From assembly GCF_022478115.1 (NCBI RefSeq), contig NZ_JAKGSC010000001.1, positions 310,001 to 374,000 on the forward strand: DNA of 64,000 nt, given 5' to 3'. Position 1 is the first letter of the stretch. The number at the start of each line of letters is the position of its first letter. Source of the stretch: Tenacibaculum aquimarinum. GTDB lineage: Bacteria; Bacteroidota; Bacteroidia; Flavobacteriales; Flavobacteriaceae. Positions 49,585 through 59,796 of this stretch are shown here, one piece after another. The notes under the pieces were generated by a model that was not told the DNA's origin, ran no database searches, and saw nothing but the letters and a program-made list of their open reading frames with translations. Both the position numbers and the translations under genes were made by a program.

Positions 49585-52500
49585 TTATCGTGTTAAATTA
49601 TATATTATGTTTATTCCGGCGTTTATAGCTTGTCTTGGGAATGTTGTTGATATTGCGTATTTATACGTTTGATGATTGTAATAAAAAGAAGCGGTAAGGT
49701 TTTTATTTAAATTATAATCTGCTATAAACTTAAAGCTAAATAATTTTTCTCCTCCAGTAATCTGATTATTTCCTTCATCAATTGCTCTAATTTGAGTTAT
49801 GTTGTCTCTCATTGAAACATCTGCTCTTAGGTTTATGTCTCCTTTTAATACTTCTTTTTTACCTGCAAAACGTGTATTAAATTTCACATCTCTAATTCTG
49901 TACCCAAATCCAACCACATATTCAGTTCCCTTAATATCTGTTAATGTGTTATTATTAAAGTTAAGTGTTAATGCTCTATCCTTTCTTATTTCACCTTTAA
50001 ATGAAAAAGAATTTCTCATTCTAAAATCTACTTTAATTAAGGGTGAAAACTCGTCTATTAATGTTGCTGAAGATATTAATAATTGAGATTGATAGTTTCC
50101 TGCAGAATTTTTTACTGGTAAATTTGAAGAACTAATTGGCTGATCAGCATTAACTCCTTCATATAATAAATTATTTGTGTATCCACCAATTGTATATGAA
50201 GAATTATAACCATGAGAAACCGAAAATGCAGCAAAGTTTTTCTTAAACCATTTGTACTTCATTAAACCATTATAACGCAAGGTCCAATTAGGAATTGGAA
50301 TATTTTTAAAGATTCCTGTATCTACAGAATTAGGATCTTTCCCTGAATATGCTGCCATAAATGCTGGCAACAATACCTCTTGATTAGAATTTGTATAACC
50401 ATCTACAGGAAAACCATTTTCAACAGAAAGTCTATTAGCAACATCTGTTCTAAAATCTAAGAAATTTTGAAACAACACATCTGCATCTGTAAAAGCAGTT
50501 CCTAACATAAAATAACTTGAACTAAAGTTACCTGTTTCAAAAGTTTTAAGTGCCGTATTTTGTTCGTATCCTCCATTTCCATCAGGAATTACATCTAATT
50601 GCTGATTTAAACTATTCGTTTTAATTCTATTCCCTCGAACATCAATAATAAGATCTCTAAATGGTTTTACAGAAACGGTATAATCTAACTTCTTTAAATT
50701 ATTTCTTCCGTAGGTTTTGTTATAATATTCTTCGTTTGCTTCTCTTGTAACTAACCAATTATTTTCGATTGCTCTGTTTAATATTTCTGTTTGGCTTCCA
50801 AAAACAAATCCGAAAGTTGGTGCTAAACCTCCACCAACATTATCTCTTCCTAAAAACCCAACTGTTGGCGTATAACCTTGCAACATTGTTTGGTTTGTTT
50901 CAGAATAACTGATTTTTGCTTTTTTAACGGAAGTAATTACATCATAGAAACCTTTTAACACCTTTTGTCCTGTAGATGCATTTTTCTTTAAATTTCTTGT
51001 AGGTGTTGGTTTTGATAAATTACCTAGAGTAGGACCGCCTTTAGCTACTCTTTTAGATTGATTTTTATTCCCTTTTATAAATAATTTATCTAGTTTAATA
51101 TTTTTATAAAAACGACTAAAATCAATGGTACTACTTATATTATGACTGTTGGCATTCTGTATCATATTACCAACCTTATCTACATAACTTTGTGATGCTG
51201 CTTGCCAATCAAAATCTGCTGTATAGCCATAATCTGCATTTATAAAGTTTAGAGCAGGTATTTTTTTCAACGGTATTTGATAGGTTGCGTTTAATTTTTG
51301 ATGATAATGATCTGGACGACCTATTGCAAAGAATTTATCGAACACATCTAATTGCTCGTTTTGATTGTCGTAAATGTAATTATTAGTAGCATTAAAGTTT
51401 AACGCTAACGATTTTGTTAAATCGAAACCAATAGTATAATCCCAATTAAACAAAAACCTTCTTTGTGTTAATGTTGGTTGAGATGGTAAAGGATTTAACG
51501 GATCGTTTAATAAATTTCTTGACTGTTGTTCTGTGTAATTCCTGTTAATATTAGAATTTATTGCTAATGTTTTAGGAACTGGATTTATATTAATATCTCG
51601 AATAACTTGCCACCATTTCCCTTTTAAAAACTCAGATTTTTTAAACGGTTCTATAACCCAAGGTTGAAAGCCAAAATTATAATTTGCACCAGCAAGCACA
51701 TTTTTATTTGTATAACTTTCTATGTTATAATCTTTATGAAACTCTTCGTTATAAGCATACGAAATTGAGAAATTTTCTGCATCGTAAAACTTAGGTTTCT
51801 TTTTACTTTCTGGATTTCTATTCTTTTTTACATTGATAAAACTAATACTCTTTCTTCTTGTATAATCTTGTGCATTTTTACTATTGGGATTTACTTCTAA
51901 AGCATCTGCAAGTTCTACATCCTGATACTGAGGATCGTATTTTGGATCACGAAATTCTTCACCATACGTATAACTCATTGGTATTTGCATGTTCCATTTT
52001 TTAGGCATCATTTTACCTACCTGAACGGTTGTTGCAACATCATATTGTTTTACTTCCTCTATACTACGTTGTTGTACTCTATCTTCTACATTACCAAAAC
52101 CAATAGTACTCATTCTTCCCGCTAAAGAAACATCTGCAACATCTGCAAAATTTGCATCAGCATTAACAACAGCTGCCCAACCTCCTTTATTATCGAAACC
52201 AACTGCACGCAATTCATTAAACCAAACCTCTGCACTTTTCTCTGTAACAGAACTATTTTTAACCCCTAACATTACAGTTCTAACCTGTGCTAAAGTTGGA
52301 TTACCTTTTACTCTAATTACCAAACCATCTTCATCTGCCACTGCTACAGCAGGATATAGTTCATTTATTGCTAAACCTGCTCCATCTCTTTCTACCTTTA
52401 ACTTACCTAACCTATCTAAAGCTAAATCTAAATTATTTGCTTCTGGCCATGCTTCTAAAGCTGTAGGATTTGCTAAAACTGTTGATAGTTTTAAAGGCAT

Positions 52501-55500
52501 TTCAATTTGATAAAAATTATCATTTAAATCAGTTCCTAAACGTATAACTGCAACAACATCATCATCTTCTGTTAAATTAGTAGATTTAGCGTCTTCTAAA
52601 TGAATAAACATTTTAAGGTTTTCGTATCTACGTAAATCAATGCTAATGTTTTTATAAATAGCTCTAATCTTTTCTTGTTCTAAATTTTTCACTTTTAAAG
52701 AAACAGATTGCTCATTTTGACGCTGAATAGTATTTGTTCCTTGTAATTGTTCTCTTAATATTCCTGGAGGTAAAACGTAACGTTCTTCATTTTGTTCAAT
52801 ATTTACAACACCTACCTCAAAGTTGTTTAATTCTGGATTGGTAAGGTTTTGTTGTGGTAATGTAGCCGGATCTAACGTTTTAGTATATCGACGCCAATCT
52901 CCACGAACCAATTCTAATTCTCCCATACGTAAAACTACAGGCATCTTAAATTTTGTAAGATACATACGCATAAAACGAATGCTGTTAAAATCTGTAATTC
53001 CACCTATTTTTTGATCATCAGTTATATTACGTAATGGAATTCTAAATTGGTACCAGGTTGTACTTCTAGATGCTCCATTTGCTAAAGTAACGGTAGTTGT
53101 TTTTGTATCAACAATATTATTTTGCCCTAATTCTAAATCACTTTTATTTAATGAAACTCTATATTCAAAATAACTTTCTACAGAGTTCATTGTTTGATCC
53201 TTATTTATATCTTCTACATCTGGATATGTTGTAGATGATGTTGGATACGATTCTGTAGATTGATTTATCGTTGGCGAGTTTCCTTCAGTATTATTATATA
53301 ACTTATAACGAGATAGAACAGAAGCATTTTGATTATCTAAATTACTTCCTCTAAAAAATTGGAAATTGTCTCCCGCAGGATCTTCTAAAGAAGAAAACGC
53401 TGGAAATTTAATTCGTTCTTCTTCATCTGACAAACCGTCTAAACCTAAATCTTGATTAACTCTTGCCGCTTCTTCTGCATCAAAAGAATATAATATAGAT
53501 TGATTAAAAGGTACATCTCCCCAAGTTGTTGCAATTGTATTACTTGGTGTTTTTATTCCATCTGCTGGTAAACCATTTTCATATTGTTTACGATTATCTT
53601 TTAAAATATCTTCTGATATATTACCTAAGTTTACATATAAATCTCCAACTTGGTTTATAGGATTGGATGGATCAACTCCAACAGGCAAACCTTCTTCAGT
53701 AGTTATCGAATAATTATCATACGGGTCTTGTAACCAAAACTGAAGATATTCTACGTTTGATTGTTCAAAATTATTTGTGGTAGTTAAAGCTCGCATAATT
53801 CCTCCCCAACGATCTTCTGGGTCAGAAAATGTTCCATCTGCATTAACAGTAGAACTTGTGTCAAAATTATAAGTTCCTCTTTCACTTGGAAAGTATGCTA
53901 AATCTAAAGTTCTAACAAAGTTAAGCTGCGTTATATCTAAATCTGTATTTGGAAATAATTCCGAATAACGAATTTGACGTACTTCTTCTCTCGATAATTC
54001 TTCGTTATTAATATTATTTGGTCTGTTACCACTATCACTATAAAAAAGCTGATCTATAGTATACCAAGACATACGAGCTCTTTTATTATTATATTGTAAA
54101 TCGTTACTTAAATCTCCTCTAAAAGCTGGAAATGTTGGTGTATTTGGTGTACTTGCTGTAAACCATTGTAAAGGAGAACTTAAATCTATTGGAATTTGAG
54201 AAGCTTCAAAGTCATCTACATAAGATGTTGCTTGCCCGTCAACGTCAATTCCACTTGGAGAACCAGGAAGTAAATATGCCATATCTGCTCTTACAGATAA
54301 GTTTGAAGGCACATCTGTATCTACAAAAGGTAACTTATTTGCTAATTTTGTAAACAATGGAACTTCCGTAGAATAATCTACATTAAACCCTAACATTATA
54401 TTATCTATAGGTTCTGCTCCAAAATTTACTTTTGGTGTAATTGGAGATTCATTTACATTTAAAAATGTACCACCAATAACAAAATTTTCAGAAAAACGGT
54501 GTTCAACATCAACTCCAAAGAATGTTTTTCTTTGTTGATTAAAAAACTGCTGATTTTCTACTCGTGCAGTAATAGGAATACCTGATGCTTCTAAACCTGG
54601 ATCTAAAATTTGCACACGTCCTAATTGATAATCTACTACATAATCGACTCCTTCAACTAATGCACGTCCACCAGCGGTAACTCTAACAGATCCACGTGGA
54701 ATATTAAAAGCTCCTAATGAAATTCCTCTTGCTGTTTCTGACTTAAAATATCCTTTTAAAAAGAATTTATCTTTATTCTGATATTCGTTTTGCGCTTGTG
54801 CTTTGGTTGTTAAATAAAGCTCATTAAATGTATATCTATTTTGATCACTTACTAACGAAAGTCTCGCCTCTAGATCTTTCCCAAAAGGTTCTGGCTCTGG
54901 AAATATAACATATCCTCGCTGAGAGTTTATAGTAATTCCTTCTACAAAATCGAAAAAACCATCTCCATCTGGCACCGAAAACTGACTTTGATCTAATTTA
55001 TCTAAATCTAAAAAGTTTAATAATGGTTTATTTTGTATTGCTGTATCATCAGCATTTTGTAAAGTATTTTGCAAAATTCCTGTTTCGTCATCTCTATACA
55101 GTAATTCAAATCTAAATCCGTCTTGTGTTAACGGAAATGCACCTAAAGCATAGACATTTTTCATCATTAACCTCCACGTAGGAAAAGCAACATCTGGCGA
55201 TCCATTTGTTATGGTTCTTAAAATTTCGCTACGCAATAATTTTACTGCAATATTTGCTGGTGCCGCAACTCCATCATTAGAAAACTCTCCAACTCTAAAA
55301 ACACTTTCTCCATTGGATGCTCCAACAACCGTATATTCAAAAGCAACACCTAATACTTCACCATCATTTAATCTTCTATTTAAAGAAATAAAACCTAATT
55401 GTGGATGCAATGTAAACTCATTAGGCTGTAATCTTCTTGCATTTTGTAAATAGGAATAATCTGTTCCTTGTTCTGCACTAGCAACTTCAGATCTAATAGC

Positions 55501-56724
55501 AGAATCTACTGTAGAAACATCTCTAATTCCACCTGTTTGCACTAATAAATTTGAAATATTATTTACTTCGTTATACGGTAAATTTACTCCCATTCCCCCA
55601 ACATTTACAGTTGCTGGGGAATTTGGCGTAACGTTACTGTTAACCAAGTTTTCCGGGCTAGATTCACCAATATCTGCAAAACCAACTATACTTCTATAAT
55701 CTTGTGTGTTTGCATTTCTATTAGTTACCCAAACCTCAACTCTTGTAATATTTACAGGACTAGTAATTAATGGATAATTAGATAATGCGTTTTTATAAGT
55801 ATCTCTAAAGTATTGTGATAAAAAGAAGTGACGATCATTATCGTAATCTGTTGCTCTTAACTCAAAAGGCTCAATGGTTGCACCACCTTCTGCAACTACT
55901 GTTTTACTTTCTGAATTTTGCTGAGAAAACGCTGCAGTAACATATGTTTTACCGAATTGCAATTCAGTTTTTACACCAAATAAAGATTGTGCACCATTAA
56001 TTAGAGAATTTTTAATTGGCATGCTAATATTACCAGCTTCAATATTTCTTATAATATCGTCATCAGTTGGTGTGTATTCTAATTTAATTTGGTCTTGAAA
56101 ACCAAAAGTTGCTTGTGTATCGTAATTTGCAGTAACTTTTAAACGCTCTCCAACTTTTGCTAAAATACTTGCACTAATTTGTTGGTCAAAATCAAATGTA
56201 AAACTACTTTGATTATCTATAGAAACCTGTGGATTCTCGTTATTTTGATATATACCTCCAAGTTTCAGATTTATTTGTCCGCTTGGAATAACCTCAACTG
56301 TTGTTCCGCCGAATACACTTTCAAAAAACTTTGAATTTACATAATACTTAGGTAATAAATTCTTTTGCGCTTGTTGATTTCCTTTTCTTTTTGAATTTGT
56401 AGCAGCTACTTTTTCTTTAAAATAATCTTTCATATCGTTCTTTAAACGATATTTTTCATATTCTTCTGGTGTTAAAAATATTGGTGTGCTTACATAAAAA
56501 TCACCAACTTTTTCTACAATAACAAACTTGTTTAATTTTGCATCGTAACTAACAATTGTTTCCGACGGATTGTTTAAAAACAAACCTCCGTTTTGGCTGT
56601 TATTAAAGTTATATTTTAATGGAGCAACACTATCTCTTGGCGTAGTTTGAGAAAACACAAAAACACTTACAAATATTGCAAGTGTCGTTAAAAGTATATC
56701 TAAAAATCTTTTTTTCAATTTCAA
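49585..56724 (-). CDS. sprA: Cell-surface protein SprA, T9SS translocon
   Basis: 2379 residues, the giant size typical of SprA, with an N-terminal signal (FLDILLTTLAIFVSVFVFSQ) and an enormous beta-rich barrel. Blocks recognised include GGTTVEVIPSGQINLKLGG near the N-terminus, with VEHRFSENFVIGGTFLNVNE and DDFEASQIPIDL further on. It forms the outer-membrane pore of the type IX secretion system and is needed for gliding. It begins at TTG 56724, next to the ruvA stop, so ruvA, sprA, gcvH and vanZ run together. Confidence 0.96.
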   Translation of the reverse strand: MKLKKRFLDILLTTLAIFVSVFVFSQTTPRDSVAPLKYNFNNSQNGGLFLNNPSETIVSYDAKLNKFVIVEKVGDFYVSTPIFLTPEEYEKYRLKNDMKDYFKEKVAATNSKRKGNQQAQKNLLPKYYVNSKFFESVFGGTTVEVIPSGQINLKLGGIYQNNENPQVSIDNQSSFTFDFDQQISASILAKVGERLKVTANYDTQATFGFQDQIKLEYTPTDDDIIRNIEAGNISMPIKNSLINGAQSLFGVKTELQFGKTYVTAAFSQQNSESKTVVAEGGATIEPFELRATDYDNDRHFFLSQYFRDTYKNALSNYPLITSPVNITRVEVWVTNRNANTQDYRSIVGFADIGESSPENLVNSNVTPNSPATVNVGGMGVNLPYNEVNNISNLLVQTGGIRDVSTVDSAIRSEVASAEQGTDYSYLQNARRLQPNEFTLHPQLGFISLNRRLNDGEVLGVAFEYTVVGASNGESVFRVGEFSNDGVAAPANIAVKLLRSEILRTITNGSPDVAFPTWRLMMKNVYALGAFPLTQDGFRFELLYRDDETGILQNTLQNADDTAIQNKPLLNFLDLDKLDQSQFSVPDGDGFFDFVEGITINSQRGYVIFPEPEPFGKDLEARLSLVSDQNRYTFNELYLTTKAQAQNEYQNKDKFFLKGYFKSETARGISLGAFNIPRGSVRVTAGGRALVEGVDYVVDYQLGRVQILDPGLEASGIPITARVENQQFFNQQRKTFFGVDVEHRFSENFVIGGTFLNVNESPITPKVNFGAEPIDNIMLGFNVDYSTEVPLFTKLANKLPFVDTDVPSNLSVRADMAYLLPGSPSGIDVDGQATSYVDDFEASQIPIDLSSPLQWFTASTPNTPTFPAFRGDLSNDLQYNNKRARMSWYTIDQLFYSDSGNRPNNINNEELSREEVRQIRYSELFPNTDLDITQLNFVRTLDLAYFPSERGTYNFDTSSTVNADGTFSDPEDRWGGIMRALTTTNNFEQSNVEYLQFWLQDPYDNYSITTEEGLPVGVDPSNPINQVGDLYVNLGNISEDILKDNRKQYENGLPADGIKTPSNTIATTWGDVPFNQSILYSFDAEEAARVNQDLGLDGLSDEEERIKFPAFSSLEDPAGDNFQFFRGSNLDNQNASVLSRYKLYNNTEGNSPTINQSTESYPTSSTTYPDVEDINKDQTMNSVESYFEYRVSLNKSDLELGQNNIVDTKTTTVTLANGASRSTTWYQFRIPLRNITDDQKIGGITDFNSIRFMRMYLTKFKMPVVLRMGELELVRGDWRRYTKTLDPATLPQQNLTNPELNNFEVGVVNIEQNEERYVLPPGILREQLQGTNTIQRQNEQSVSLKVKNLEQEKIRAIYKNISIDLRRYENLKMFIHLEDAKSTNLTEDDDVVAVIRLGTDLNDNFYQIEMPLKLSTVLANPTALEAWPEANNLDLALDRLGKLKVERDGAGLAINELYPAVAVADEDGLVIRVKGNPTLAQVRTVMLGVKNSSVTEKSAEVWFNELRAVGFDNKGGWAAVVNADANFADVADVSLAGRMSTIGFGNVEDRVQQRSIEEVKQYDVATTVQVGKMMPKKWNMQIPMSYTYGEEFRDPKYDPQYQDVELADALEVNPNSKNAQDYTRRKSISFINVKKNRNPESKKKPKFYDAENFSISYAYNEEFHKDYNIESYTNKNVLAGANYNFGFQPWVIEPFKKSEFLKGKWWQVIRDININPVPKTLAINSNINRNYTEQQSRNLLNDPLNPLPSQPTLTQRRFLFNWDYTIGFDLTKSLALNFNATNNYIYDNQNEQLDVFDKFFAIGRPDHYHQKLNATYQIPLKKIPALNFINADYGYTADFDWQAASQSYVDKVGNMIQNANSHNISSTIDFSRFYKNIKLDKLFIKGNKNQSKRVAKGGPTLGNLSKPTPTRNLKKNASTGQKVLKGFYDVITSVKKAKISYSETNQTMLQGYTPTVGFLGRDNVGGGLAPTFGFVFGSQTEILNRAIENNWLVTREANEEYYNKTYGRNNLKKLDYTVSVKPFRDLIIDVRGNRIKTNSLNQQLDVIPDGNGGYEQNTALKTFETGNFSSSYFMLGTAFTDADVLFQNFLDFRTDVANRLSVENGFPVDGYTNSNQEVLLPAFMAAYSGKDPNSVDTGIFKNIPIPNWTLRYNGLMKYKWFKKNFAAFSVSHGYNSSYTIGGYTNNLLYEGVNADQPISSSNLPVKNSAGNYQSQLLISSATLIDEFSPLIKVDFRMRNSFSFKGEIRKDRALTLNFNNNTLTDIKGTEYVVGFGYRIRDVKFNTRFAGKKEVLKGDINLRADVSMRDNITQIRAIDEGNNQITGGEKLFSFKFIADYNLNKNLTASFYYNHQTYKYAISTTFPRQAINAGINIIYNLTR

Positions 56725-57306
56725 TTATAAATTTTTTAATGCCTGTTTTATTAGTGTTTCTACACTTGCTGTTGGCATTTCTTTTAAAACGTTATTTACT
56801 ACTTTATCGGCTTGTTTTTTATTAAACCCTAAAACCTCTAATGCAGATAACGCTTCTTCTTTGTTTGTATTGCTTTCTACTACTGAAACTTCATCAATAG
56901 CAAACGTTTTTAAAATTTTGTCTTTTAAATCTATAATTACACGTTGTGCTGTTTTTGCGCCAATTCCTTTTACAGATTGAATAACAGTAACGTTTTCACT
57001 AGCAATTGCATGCTGAACTTCTTCTGAAGTCATCGATGACAACATGGTTCTTGCAATACTTGCACCAACTCCAGAAACTGAGATTAACAACCTAAAAACC
57101 TCTCGTTCTGTTTTATTTACGAAACCAAAAAGCGTATGAGCATCTTCTCTAACCGCTAAATGTGTATAAAACAAAACAGCTTCTCCTTCAGGAATTGCAG
57201 AAAAAGTATTTAAAGAAATGTGCAACAAATACCCAACACCATTACAATCTACTACAACGTACGTTGGATTTTTCTCTACTAATTTTCCTTTTATTTGTGT
57301 AATCAT
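56725..57306 (-). CDS. ruvA: Holliday junction branch migration protein RuvA
   Basis: 193 residues in three domains: OB-fold (MITQIKGKLVEKNPTYVVVDCNGVGY), two helix-hairpin-helix motifs (LISVSGVGASIARTML; IQSVKGIGAKTAQRVIIDLKDK) and a C-terminal RuvB-binding domain (EALSALEVLGFNKKQADKVV). It binds Holliday junctions as a tetramer and guides RuvB. It precedes sprA directly. Confidence 0.97.
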   Translation of the reverse strand: MITQIKGKLVEKNPTYVVVDCNGVGYLLHISLNTFSAIPEGEAVLFYTHLAVREDAHTLFGFVNKTEREVFRLLISVSGVGASIARTMLSSMTSEEVQHAIASENVTVIQSVKGIGAKTAQRVIIDLKDKILKTFAIDEVSVVESNTNKEEALSALEVLGFNKKQADKVVNNVLKEMPTASVETLIKQALKNL

Positions 57307-57365
57307 TGAATGCTTTTTACAAGGCTTCTAAAGTAGGTAAATTATTTGTTTTGAAAAACTGATTT

Positions 57366-59654
57366 TTAGTTCTTTAATTTCGCCTTATTTTCTTTGTTTT
57401 GTGCGTCCACAACTGCTACTGCAGCCATGTTTACCATTTCATCTACACTTGCACCTAACTGTAAAACATGTACAGGTTTACTAAATCCTAAAATAATTGG
57501 CCCAATAGACTCTGCTTTATCAATTTGTTTTAACAATTTATAAGTAATATTTGCCGATTCTAAATTAGGAAAAATTAACACGTTTACTTTTTTACCATTT
57601 AATTTAGAAAAAGGAAACTCTTTTGCTAACATTTCTGGATTTAACGCAAAATCTGCTTGAATTTCCCCATCAACATTTACATGAGGAAAATGACGATGAA
57701 TATACGAAACAGCTTCTCTAATCTTTCTAGAAGTCTCAGTATTTGAAGACCCAAAGTTTGAAAAAGATAACATAGCAACATTTGGTTTCATACCAAACAT
57801 TTTTGCTAACTGAGAAGTCATTTGACAAATTTTAGCCAAATCTTTTGCTGTTGGATTTACATTAATAGTTGTATCAGCTAAAAACATTGGACCTTGTTTT
57901 GTTAGCATTAAATTGGTTGCTGCGATACGGCTAACGCCTTTATCCCTTTCAATCAACTCTAACATTGGTTTTACTACTGTTGGATAAGGTCTAGAATATC
58001 CAGTAACTAGAGCATCCGCTTCACCTTCATTTATCATCATTGCTGCAAAATAGTTACGCTCACGCATTAACTTTTTTGCTTCTGATAAAGTTCTTCCTTT
58101 ACGCTGTCTTGTTTCCCAATATGCATTTCCGAAACGAGTTCTTCTCTCTTTTTCTTCATCCGTTTTTGGATCTATAATTGGCACATCCGCAGTAAAACCT
58201 ATCTCTTCTTTTAGCTCTAAAATCAGCTCTTTTCTTCCTAATAAAATTGGTTTTCCTAATTTCTCTTCATGCACTCTTTGTGCAGCTTTTAACACATCTA
58301 GATGATCTGCTTCTGCAAAAACAATACTCTTAGGATTACTTTTAGCACGGTTGTGTAGTAATCTAATTTCTTTACTTCCACTTCCAGAACGCTCCATTAA
58401 TTCTTCGCGATATTTATCCCAATCTAAAATTGGTTCTAAAGCTACTCCAGAATCCATTGCCGCTTTTGCAATTGCTGGTGGAATTTCATAAATTAAACGT
58501 GGATCAAAAGGTTTTGGAATTATATATTCTTTTCCGAAGGATAAACTCACTTCATCATACACAATATTTACTTGTTCTGGAACCGATTTTTTTGCTAAAT
58601 CTGCCAAAGCATGTACAGCAGCCATTTTCATTTCTTCGTTAATTGCTGTTGCTCTAACATCTAATGCTCCACGGAAAATAAACGGAAATCCTAATACATT
58701 ATTAACTTGGTTAGGATGATCTGATCTTCCTGTTGCCATAATAATATCGTCTCTTGTATCTATCGCTAAATCGTACCCAATTTCTGGATCTGGATTTGCC
58801 ATTGCAAACACAATTGGATTCTTTGCCATAGCCAATAACATTTTTGGAGTTACTACATTCCCCATTGAAAGTCCAATAAAAACATCTGCATTATGCATTG
58901 CTTCTTCTAGAGTTTCTACATCTTTATCTGTAGCAAACTCTGCTTTCTGAGAAGTTAAATTATCTCTATCTTTTCTGATAACACCTTTGCTATCACACAT
59001 GACAACATTTTCTCTTTTTACGCCAAGTTTCAGATACAAACGAGTACAAGAAATTGCTGCAGCTCCAGCTCCGTTTACCACAATTTGAACTTTAGAAATA
59101 TCTTTCCCGTTAATTTCTAAAGCGTTTTTTAAAGCTGCCGCAGAAATAATTGCTGTACCATGCTGGTCATCATGCATTACAGGAATATCTAATTCCTCCT
59201 TTAATCTTCTTTCAATTTCAAAAGCTTCTGGTGCTTTAATATCTTCAAGGTTTATTCCACCAAAAGTTGGTGCAATAGCCTTCACTGTTTCTACAAACTT
59301 ATCTACATCTGTTGCATCTACCTCTATATCAAATACATCTATATCTGCAAAAATCTTAAACAACAAACCTTTTCCTTCCATTACGGGCTTAGAAGCTTCT
59401 GGGCCTATATCACCCAAACCTAAAACCGCTGTTCCATTAGAAATTACAGCTACCAAATTTCCTTTGGCAGTATATTTATAAACATTGTTTTTATCTTTTT
59501 CAATCTCTAAACAAGGCTCTGCAACTCCTGGAGAATATGCCAAAGCTAAATCGTGCTGAGTTGCATACTTTTTAGTAGGTATAACCTCAATCTTTCCTGG
59601 CTTAGGTTTTGCATGGTATAATAAAGCTTCGTGTCTTTTTCTAGAATCACTCAT
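57366..59654 (-). CDS. maeB: NADP-dependent malic enzyme with phosphotransacetylase-like C-terminus
   Basis: Start at ATG 59654 (MSDSRKRHEALLYHAKPKPGK). About 762 residues: malic domain (LALAYSPGVAEPCLEIEKD), NAD(P)-binding domain (VQIVVNGAGAAAISCTRLYLKLG; VFAMANPDPEI), then a PTA-like domain from about 425 (SIVFAEADHLDVLKAAQRV; TGYSRPYPTVVKP). It decarboxylates malate to pyruvate, making NADPH; the PTA domain is usually regulatory. Confidence 0.96.
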   Translation of the reverse strand: MSDSRKRHEALLYHAKPKPGKIEVIPTKKYATQHDLALAYSPGVAEPCLEIEKDKNNVYKYTAKGNLVAVISNGTAVLGLGDIGPEASKPVMEGKGLLFKIFADIDVFDIEVDATDVDKFVETVKAIAPTFGGINLEDIKAPEAFEIERRLKEELDIPVMHDDQHGTAIISAAALKNALEINGKDISKVQIVVNGAGAAAISCTRLYLKLGVKRENVVMCDSKGVIRKDRDNLTSQKAEFATDKDVETLEEAMHNADVFIGLSMGNVVTPKMLLAMAKNPIVFAMANPDPEIGYDLAIDTRDDIIMATGRSDHPNQVNNVLGFPFIFRGALDVRATAINEEMKMAAVHALADLAKKSVPEQVNIVYDEVSLSFGKEYIIPKPFDPRLIYEIPPAIAKAAMDSGVALEPILDWDKYREELMERSGSGSKEIRLLHNRAKSNPKSIVFAEADHLDVLKAAQRVHEEKLGKPILLGRKELILELKEEIGFTADVPIIDPKTDEEKERRTRFGNAYWETRQRKGRTLSEAKKLMRERNYFAAMMINEGEADALVTGYSRPYPTVVKPMLELIERDKGVSRIAATNLMLTKQGPMFLADTTINVNPTAKDLAKICQMTSQLAKMFGMKPNVAMLSFSNFGSSNTETSRKIREAVSYIHRHFPHVNVDGEIQADFALNPEMLAKEFPFSKLNGKKVNVLIFPNLESANITYKLLKQIDKAESIGPIILGFSKPVHVLQLGASVDEMVNMAAVAVVDAQNKENKAKLKN

Positions 59655-59675
59655 AAGTTTGTTAATTTGAACTAA

Positions 59676-59683
59676 CAAATATA
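59676..59683 (-). promoter_or_regulatory. -7 box of maeB
   Basis: TATATTTG on the minus strand, 21 bases before ATG 59654. It supports that start rather than 59678. Confidence 0.48.
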
Positions 59684-59796
59684 ATAGTTTAGCTCGAAGT
59701 TCTTATAATTAATAAACTTTTGTAACATCTTTAACATTTTTTAGTCGAATACCTAACTAATGATATTATATGTTTGTAAAACACAACCTAAATACT